Origin: Hirsutella rhossiliensis
Lineage: Eukaryota; Ascomycota; Sordariomycetes; Hypocreales; Ophiocordycipitaceae
Assembly: GCF_020360975.1 (NCBI RefSeq)
Contig: NW_025408671.1
Location: 1 to 64,000, forward strand
DNA: 64,000 nucleotides
Direction of reading: 5' to 3'
Shown one piece after another: positions 57,235 to 64,000 of the stretch. Below the pieces are notes generated by a model that did not search any database, had not been told where the DNA came from, and worked only from the letters and a program-made list of their open reading frames with translations. Position 1 is the stretch's first letter. Each line of letters begins with the position of its first letter. A program made the position numbers and the translations under genes.

Positions 57235-59227
57235 TCACACAGTCTCTTTGGCCGGCACTTCATTGGTGAACGGAGTCAGGCGTACTCTGGGACTGCCGCG
57301 GCGCGGCTCGTCCTCCTCATCGATCGCCCTCACCGACGCCGGGGTGTAGTTTCGAATTCGTTTCGTGCCCTTTTCCGCCGTGATAACGCCAGCACCTCCC
57401 ACAGCCGCATCTTTTACGTCCACCATGTTGCTGCCTGGGCCGGGTTCGCTGTCCGAGGAACGGCCTTGCTGGGACTGCTCCGGGCCTGGGAGATCCTGAT
57501 CTTGAGGACTATTGACTTGAGAGTTCACCGTGCAGACAGGTACGCTGGCGCCAGGAGGTATATACATCTGCTGTGAGACCCGGCGCATCTCCTGGTGGTC
57601 TTGGCCAAAGGTCGAGGCGGCCGACGGAGACGGTCCAGCTGGCTGTTGGCGGCGGTTCTCTTTGCGGGACCTCACCTCACTCGCAGGCGCATGGAAGTTG
57701 GGCTGCTGAAAATGCAGAGGCATCGGCTGGTTAAGCAGCGAGTTGGTCAACGAGTGGGCTAGGTCGGACGGTATCGATGAGTTGTGGGAGACGATAGCAA
57801 AGGGAGTTCCTGTTGGCCTCGTCAGCTTCAAGCGCTCATAGGCCCGGGGGCACCGTCCAGCACCGTCTTGCTCATGGCTGGCCTGTCCGCTCGTCGTCGG
57901 CGTATTGGTGGGGACCCTCATATGGCCGGAAGTGTCGTCCTCTTCCTGCCGCATGCTTGGCATGAAAGGCGCCCGGTCTGCCGACGGGGCCAGCTGGTCG
58001 CCAGATTCCAAGGGTGTGTAATCCGGCATACTGATATCTGTGCTCGCCCGTCGCATCATTCGCTGCTGAGGGTTTCCCTGGTTTTCCACTCGATTCGCAT
58101 CGTTGACCCCCATGCCGATGCCGCTCAACCACTCAAAGTATGAATTTGCATCCCCAAAGGGATCAGCCACGATGCTCTTGGCCTGGGAGAGAGTGCCAAA
58201 AGCGGGATGGGTGACGCGTCGCATCCCGGAGCTCGTTGAAGGCTTGCCCATCACTCCTTGTATGCCTGGAATAGGGTAGCCTGAGGCATTGCCTTGCACG
58301 GCGTCGGTGAGGCGTCGCGGAGAATGAGCGTGCGAGTCCGGGTCGTCGGACGGGTACGAAGGGACAGGCATCGACGAGGCAAAGGGGGCTCGACGCCACA
58401 TGGAAGGGTTTGGCCATGCGATGCACGAGCTTTCCAGGATATCTGGGCCAGCCATCAGCCACGGAACCAAGCAGCAAGCACGGAGGAGGTAGCACGCACC
58501 CAGCGGCGCATGCTGGAATGAAAAGGAAACAATGTTCTTGACTCTCTCGATGGGCATGGTGAGCGAGTCCCGTGGGAAACCCTCGCTGATGACCAACTTG
58601 ATGCGGCCCAAATCATCGGCAGGGCTCCAGAAACTCTGCTGAAGCAATTCTCGTCGAAACGGGGGAAACAAGAGGCAGTCCAGATCTCCACCCTTGGGAA
58701 AGTCTGCTCAGACAGGTCAGCCAGGGCCGGAACATGCACAGCATCATGGAGAGCTGGGACCAACTGAAGCTATGGGCGATAATATGTGGCCAGGCAGTCA
58801 TCTGGTCCAAGGCCGTGGAGCTACACAAAGTCAGCTGACAGAGGCTCTCACGACAACTCGGGTATTTTAACACACGCAACCAGTCTACCGTCGATGAATA
58901 GTCTCGCTTCGAATTTGACCGTGTCGGTATACTTGCTGTAAGACTTTGTGTACTGGCTCACAGTTGGGCCGAACCACGAATGGATCGAGACCTGGAAAGG
59001 AGTTCCAGATGCCAGGCTCGGGACAAAACAGCAGACGGTCGGCAGCCCGATGGAGCCGTGGGTATGAGAGAACTCTGGGCGAGAGGGCGATTAGCGCTTC
59101 AAGACGTTCAGCGACGGGCGGCCGACGTACCAGCATCGTGAACGACATGGCAGGCCACTTTGAACTCTTTCATGGGCGTCTTGCAGTCTCTGGGGAAGAG
59201 CAGAATGTCCCAGTCGTCGAATCGCAT
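57235..59227 (-). CDS. Conserved fungal protein of unknown function (590 aa)
   Basis: I do not recognise a named family. Five exons fit (59,131-59,227; 58,881-59,074; 58,765-58,834; 58,500-58,703; 57,235-58,442). The introns of 56, 46, 61 and 57 bp have GT/AG ends and keep frame throughout (1,773 coding bases). The start is MRFDDWDILLFP. Residues 1 to about 190 look like a compact domain rich in aromatic residues and beta strands (FQVSIHSWFGPTVSQYTKSY, VKFEARLFIDG, PFRRELLQQSFWSPADDLGR, IERVKNIVSFSFQHAPLDIL). The remaining 400 residues are low-complexity, rich in Ser, Pro, Gln, Met and Arg, and probably disordered. The 46-bp second intron is the least certain. No signal peptide or TM helix. 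Transcribed in the same direction as its neighbours but well separated. Confidence 0.75.
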
Positions 59228-60119
59228 CGTGGGCAGTAGCGCAGCTGTTGACGACTCAGAAGACGTTGGGGGCGCAAGGTCACAGACTCGATGCTGGTGG
59301 CGCCAGTGGCCGAGGCGATGCCGTCGAAAAGGAGGCGGAGAATTGCCTGAACGGGGCCAGGGCTGGGAGTCTTGGACGACGAGTTTCTGGGCAGTGTTGG
59401 TCAAGGCAAATAGCTGCCGCCGCTCGAGGATATGACGGTGTCAGGATGGCGCACAATCCGAACGAGAAAGTCAACCGCAACTGCACGAGTCGCTCAGACA
59501 AGATGCTGGCGACTGGCTCAAGTGGTGGAGCGTCAGTGGCCGAGAGGGAGAAGAGCTTGGAGCCGGAATGCGAGTACCTTTGTTCCGGTGAGTAAGGTAG
59601 GTAATGGCTGTGTTCGGACCGGGACCTCTATCACTGCCTTGCCGCCTTTGGATGCGTCAACAATACCTGCTCTGCCGAGCTTGTGCTCAAGCAAGGCAAG
59701 GGAGTTGCTTCGTACTAGAAGGGCTCGGCCGAGGCGACAAGGCGCGATGCGGATGGGACTGTCTGGCGGAGGCTCTCGCCCAAAAGCAGCTCCTGCCGCT
59801 AAGCGCAAGATTAGCCAGCCAAACTCGGCCATGGCAAGCGAGAGTGTCGGCCAAAGAGCAGGTTCTGGCTCTGCGTTGCTTGGGGAACCACCGGATACCC
59901 GAGAGCAGGGTGTTCCTGAGCTCACCGACACACCCGTCAAGGGGCCAGGAGCCGTCAACGCCGTCGAGTCTATGCGAAGGCAAGCGAGCAGAGGCCATGA
60001 AGAACGGAGCATCCATGACACAAAGTCTACAACAAGGACACCTCAGGCATTTCATCTTGACTGCCAATACTTGATTCCGCGGCCCCGTATATGTACAAAT
60101 AAAGGCTCCCAGTGTGGTT
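59228..60119. other. Intergenic between the unknown gene and NDUFB8
   Basis: About 0.9 kb that should contain the promoter of the 590-residue gene and the 3' end of NDUFB8. A long + strand frame (59,432-60,292) overlaps the NDUFB8 exons antisense, has biased low-complexity content and is not supported as a gene. Confidence 0.55.
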
Positions 60120-60749
60120 CTACGGGTCCTCGTCGCCAGCCATCCGTGCCTGCAATTCCGTCGTTAGCCATGCCCACATCTTGTCACAGGGGACATTGCA
60201 TCGACCTACCCTCACGGCGCCAGGGCCACCCAGTTCCCGCTCCAACCCGCCTTCAAATTCCCTTGGGTACGTCTGCTTGTCGGGGTAGTTGAGGTAGACG
60301 ACTCCAGACACGCCCAGAAAGACGGCGATGAAGCTGCCAATCATGATCAAGCCCGGGCCAGTCGACGTCCAAGTGTACTGGTGCGGCGAGAAGATGCCGA
60401 GCACATCGTTGTCCTCGTGAACCGGCTCGCCAAAGTTCCTCCGCTCCTGCGGGTCCCACCAGTCGGCATAAGGGTCGCGGAACTGGCGCTTGATGCGTGG
60501 CGGGTTAATGTAGCCGCCGTTCTGCCATGCTGCCCGTCAGTCTCGTCCGCCATGGGAGCCGTGAGGACTGACCATGCCAGGGTCCTCGGCCTCGCTCAGC
60601 TGTTGACGGTCGGGGTACTTTTCGTCAAGCACCTTTCTGTCCGAGTACTGAGGCGGTAGGAAGCCTCGTCGTTGCGTCGTCGGTACGAGTCGAGCCGCCG
60701 AGAGACGGCTGCGCAGGGCCCGCGCCCGCGCAAGTCGCTGGAGAGACAT
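60120..60749 (-). CDS. Mitochondrial complex I accessory subunit NDUFB8 (ASHI)
   Basis: Three exons (60,573-60,749; 60,210-60,521; 60,120-60,149) with introns of 51 bp (GTCAGT...GCAG) and 60 bp (GTAGGT, branch GCTAAC, TTGCAG), both phase 0, give 172 residues. The N-terminus MSLQRLARARALRSRLSAAR is a basic mitochondrial presequence. The mature part has the family's NPPRIKRQFRDPYADWWDPQ and ERRNFGEPVHEDNDVLGIF blocks, then one membrane helix (about residues 122-144, LIMIGSFIAVFLGVSGVVYL). It ends in a short tail (MAGDEDP). It sits in the membrane arm of NADH:ubiquinone oxidoreductase. It is divergent from SWR1 across about 0.8 kb. Confidence 0.9.
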
Positions 60750-61544
60750 CTGCCGACGGGCAGTCAGCGGTGACGGAGCTTGGTGCATGTGATCTTGAGC
60801 CACTGGGACTTACTGTGGGCATCTGGGCGGATTCGTCGGCGCCCAATTGCGCGGTGAAGCTGGGCGGTTCTCAAGCAGAAGCTTGCTTGCCAACACCAAG
60901 GCGAGGTTGTGATGGCATGGAGCACTCGGGAGGTACGGTACCTTGTACTTTATGCCTACTACCCTAGGACCTTATTAGGTACCTAGGTAGGTAGGTAGGT
61001 GGTCCTGTATCAGCCTGTTGCCTCGTAATTCAGGCCCAAATTTCAAGCGCGGACGAAACATGCGAGCTCCAGCGAGTGGCAGATTACCTAAGTGAGTAGT
61101 ACAGCAGCCAGAAGTTCTTGTGAGCATCCCGGAGGACGTGCTACTTGATCCCGGCCGTCTTTGTTCGCAGCACGCAGGTACATTTCAAAGTACGAGGAAG
61201 CCAGTACTTGCGGCTCTCGTACCGTGTGCAATGTTGATTACCGCTCCGGTCCAGCTCTCTGAGGCTCCTGAACAACTGGCAGGCCAGCGTCACCCACTCG
61301 ACGGACCCATGTCACTCGCCCGTCGTCTTCCAAATTCTCTTGGTCCCAAAAGGTTTGCTGACGACACGGATTCTGCGCGCAAAACTCGACGTCGGCGCCG
61401 CCACGGCCCTCTGATCATGCGCAGACTTCATCTGCATACTTGCTGAAGCGCTACGAATCTGTAGAATCTAATTTTTGCCCTGCAAATGTTGGCCTCGCGG
61501 AGCTCACGCCCCCCCTTGGTCCTCGAGCTCTTCCCTGCAAAACG
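60750..61544. promoter_or_regulatory. Divergent promoter region, NDUFB8 / SWR1
   Basis: Shared upstream region of two divergent housekeeping genes. It contains a CCTAGGTAGGTAGGTAGG tract near 60,981-60,998 and no convincing ORF. No TATA element stands out. Confidence 0.55.
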
Positions 61545-64000
61545 ATGCCCGACATCGTGTCGCCGACAAACCTGCCGGCCACCGTGGACCCCTCGACCCC
61601 CTACACGGCCAGTGACGAGCTCTCTCCGCCCCCAGACACCTCCGCATCCTCCCGGGCGCCATCAGAGGATGGCAATATCCACCCCTCGCCCGGCCAACGC
61701 GTCAACCCCGACGCGACCCCCCATACGAACGGCCATGGGCCCCCAGACGTTAACGGTGGCGATGGCGATAGCAGCGGCCACGACAACGACGAAAGCGACC
61801 GAAGACCTTCCAAGCGGCGGAGAACAAGGGACACAACGCCCCTTTCTACATCTCGCAAGCCCAAGTTTGAGTCACCGCCATGGAAGAAGATTGAGGCCGA
61901 GGGACCCACGTCCTTTACCGAGAACGGACGGCGCAAGTCGGGTCGTATCAACGCCTTGTCCGTCGAGCCCCCGCCTCCGTCTAAGAAACGGCCTGCGAGG
62001 CATTCTCTGAACGGTTCCGTCGCCAGCACGCCCAAAAAGAACGGACTGCCTGCCTGTGCCAACGGTCCCAGGTCCGCCAACGGCAGAGAAAGACCCCAGT
62101 CCGCCCGCAAGGTAGTTTCGACGCCCAAGCCCGCCATCAAGAAGCCGGCTCCGCCATCCCGATCCTCTTCCCGCTCCGTGCGTCGTCAAACCCCCTCGCC
62201 GCGACCTCAACCGACGCGGCATTCGACGCGACCCCGGCGTGCCGCACGCCTCGCCGACAACCCCGAGTCCAGAAACCTTATAGAGCCCTCCCACGAGCTT
62301 CGACAAACCCAGCACGATGACGACAATCAGTCACCACGCATCAGACTACGGGTCGGCCGCCCGGGCATCATTCCGCTGGTGCATCCTGACCAAGTCCGAA
62401 AGCGACCAAAAATCGGCACGTCCTTTGCGGATTTCTGGGAACGTGGCGGCAAGATTCCGGTGGAAGAAGGCGGGCTCCTAGCATCAGAGGACGGACCATC
62501 GTATACTGACGAGATGGCGCAAAGAGACGCTCGGTGGATTCTGCGAATTGAGCAAGAAGCGGAGCCTGGAGGGCTGCTGTCGCAAGACCGATGCTCGCTG
62601 TTCACCCCCGAAGGAGAAGAGGAGCCGCCTCGGCAGTGGGCGCGGCAAGATCACATGGTTCGGGCCATGGCAAACTTCCGCAAGCTCCTCCTCGCGGAGC
62701 AACAAAGACACCGGGCGACGGCCAAGAAACTTGCCGAGGCCTGTCGCGACGAGTGGCTCCGGCGCCAGCCAAAATCGGCTGAGGAGATTGAGGCTGAGGA
62801 AAGAGAAAAATGGACCATTCGATATCGGTTGGTCGCCCGGGCCATTTGCGGTACTTGGGAGAATGTCCGAACCCAGGTCAACAGGCAGCGCTTGGAGCAG
62901 TGGGAGGCCGAGGAACAAAAGCGAGTCAAGGCCGCGCTCAACGAGGCTGTCAGCCTGTCTGAGCAGAAGCTACAGGCGCGTCGTGGAGGGCTAGACTCGG
63001 AAGTTCCGTCCGACGGCGATGGCTTCGACGACCTGAGCGACGATATCAGCGTGGTCGGGGGCGATGATGAGGAACCTGGGCCGGTCTCCGGAGAAAGTGA
63101 CGAGGGCGGGGTTGTCGAGGACAGCGACTACATGTCCTCCTCGGATGGCGATGACGGCGATGACGACGACGAGGGTGGCTTGAGAGGCGCAGCCGATGAA
63201 GAGCTCACCCAAGAGCAGTTGCGGTCCAAGTATGCACATCTCCCCGACCTGGAGCAGGACACGGACGATGTCGAGGACGACGACTTGTCAAGCCCTGGCG
63301 CCGCCGCCGAGAAACCAGACGCCGAATCTGCCGACGACGCAAGCGACGAGTCGGTAGACATGGACGACGACCTCGGGTCGAGCGACTCGGATAGCGGCAG
63401 TGCCATAGACAACGAGTCTGACGCAAGCGATGGTGACGAGCCTGGAGATGGGGCAGGCGGCCTGCTGGGGCTCTTCTTTGGCAAATCGGAACTAGAACAG
63501 ATGAAGGCTGAGGCCGCAAATGATACGGATCAGCTTCACGAGAGTGATACCGTGATGCTCGACGCAGATGGTCCCGGCACCACCAAGGGACTTGCATCGG
63601 ACGCTGGCGCGCCTGCCAGCGACGGCTACGAGGATGACGACGATAGAATGTCATTGGTTCGGCACCCAGATTCCATCAACGGCGATGCCGCCGAGACCGA
63701 GCACGGCCCTGTTGTCGAATTGAGCCAAGATCAGGCACTCGAGCGTCCGGAGGATGCCTCGGCGAATGGTCATCGTGGGTACACCAAGCCTATCGAGGAG
63801 GTCACTGCAGATGGTGTCATACCTGATGCCGAGCCGAGTGAGACCCCTGATAATCTTGCAGTGGCACCTGCAAAGTCCGAAGTCAAAGTCCCCAGCGTCG
63901 ACCAAGCTGCAAATTTACCGCCGGCCAATGAAGCAAAACCGATTGGCAGCCCCGAGACAGAGTCAGTTACAATACCAGCCAGCCGGGACCGCAGCCAGTC
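61545..64000 (+). CDS. swr1: SWR1 chromatin remodeller, N-terminal part (runs off the window)
   Basis: An open frame of 818 codons from ATG 61,545 with no stop before the window end; the ATPase domain must lie beyond 64,000. SWR1 is the catalytic subunit of the complex that exchanges H2A for H2A.Z in promoter nucleosomes. Seen here: a disordered Ser/Pro-rich start with a basic KRRRTRD stretch; the block SPPWKKIEAEGPTSF ... GRRKSGR, which I associate with fungal SWR1 proteins; an HSA domain at about residues 366-460 (DHMVRAMANFRKLLLAEQQR ... WENVRTQVNRQRLEQWEAEE), the platform for actin-related proteins; then a long acidic region from about residue 485 with the LTQEQLRSKYAHLPDLEQD block. INO80 also has an HSA domain, but the surrounding blocks fit SWR1 better. 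Confidence 0.82.
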   Translation, partial: MPDIVSPTNLPATVDPSTPYTASDELSPPPDTSASSRAPSEDGNIHPSPGQRVNPDATPHTNGHGPPDVNGGDGDSSGHDNDESDRRPSKRRRTRDTTPLSTSRKPKFESPPWKKIEAEGPTSFTENGRRKSGRINALSVEPPPPSKKRPARHSLNGSVASTPKKNGLPACANGPRSANGRERPQSARKVVSTPKPAIKKPAPPSRSSSRSVRRQTPSPRPQPTRHSTRPRRAARLADNPESRNLIEPSHELRQTQHDDDNQSPRIRLRVGRPGIIPLVHPDQVRKRPKIGTSFADFWERGGKIPVEEGGLLASEDGPSYTDEMAQRDARWILRIEQEAEPGGLLSQDRCSLFTPEGEEEPPRQWARQDHMVRAMANFRKLLLAEQQRHRATAKKLAEACRDEWLRRQPKSAEEIEAEEREKWTIRYRLVARAICGTWENVRTQVNRQRLEQWEAEEQKRVKAALNEAVSLSEQKLQARRGGLDSEVPSDGDGFDDLSDDISVVGGDDEEPGPVSGESDEGGVVEDSDYMSSSDGDDGDDDDEGGLRGAADEELTQEQLRSKYAHLPDLEQDTDDVEDDDLSSPGAAAEKPDAESADDASDESVDMDDDLGSSDSDSGSAIDNESDASDGDEPGDGAGGLLGLFFGKSELEQMKAEAANDTDQLHESDTVMLDADGPGTTKGLASDAGAPASDGYEDDDDRMSLVRHPDSINGDAAETEHGPVVELSQDQALERPEDASANGHRGYTKPIEEVTADGVIPDAEPSETPDNLAVAPAKSEVKVPSVDQAANLPPANEAKPIGSPETESVTIPASRDRSQ

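Noticed and set aside
59432..60292. A 286-codon + strand frame between the unknown gene and NDUFB8
   Set aside because: Low-complexity Arg/Ser/Pro content; it overlaps NDUFB8 exons antisense and has no recognisable domain.
61486..62010. An overlapping 174-codon frame at the start of swr1
   Set aside because: Different frame over the disordered N-terminus; the frame from 61,545 stays open for 818 codons and contains the HSA domain.

Overview
The window is the left, telomere-proximal end of a filamentous ascomycete chromosome. The gene set (fungal splice signals, DHA2 transporter, SWR1) and the transposon families suggest Sordariomycetes, probably Hypocreales; I cannot name a species. Degenerate telomeric CCCTAA repeats lie at 67-199 in the orientation expected for a left chromosome arm. 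From 200 to about 22,055 and from 26,328 to about 52,680 the DNA is nearly stripped of CpA and TpG and full of TpA, the signature of repeat-induced point mutation (RIP). CpG, CpC and CpT are largely spared, so parts of the mutated DNA stay GC-rich. Because ATG contains TpG, almost no start codons survive there, and these 45 kb hold almost no long ORFs although degraded pol and transposase frames can still be read.

Layout: 67-199 telomeric repeats; 200-6,208 relic of a Ty3/gypsy element; 6,209-11,860 RIP-mutated DNA I cannot classify; 11,880-13,510 pogo/Fot1-like relic; 13,516-21,363 complete RIP-mutated gypsy element A (450-bp LTRs, 5-bp target duplication). A clean island at 22,056-26,327 carries methylthioribose-1-phosphate isomerase, a secreted M20 peptidase and an intron-containing tRNA-Thr(UGU). 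At 26,328-52,854 is a Russian-doll transposon nest resolved by target-site duplications: a Tc1-like element (E, TA) split by gypsy element D (GTATC), itself split by gypsy B (CTTAC, carrying a solo copia-type LTR F, ATATC) and by gypsy C (CTTAC, carrying a pogo-like element G, TA). From 52,857 onward the DNA is ordinary: DHA2 transporter, a conserved protein of unknown function, complex I subunit NDUFB8, and the N-terminal 818 codons of the SWR1 remodeller, which runs off the window.

Elements A, B and C are one chromovirus family. C is the essentially un-RIPed relative, so it shows what A and B encoded: gag with CCHC knuckle, five C-x4-C-x2-H motifs, protease, RT, RNase H, integrase, chromodomain, a Tf1-like self-priming site, and, between pol and the 3' LTR on the opposite strand, an intact ORF with a Zn2Cys6-like six-cysteine cluster followed by a coiled coil. 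RIP-mutated versions of that antisense ORF are visible in A and B, and D has a different antisense frame in the same place. I regard this antisense gene as the most interesting signal in the window.
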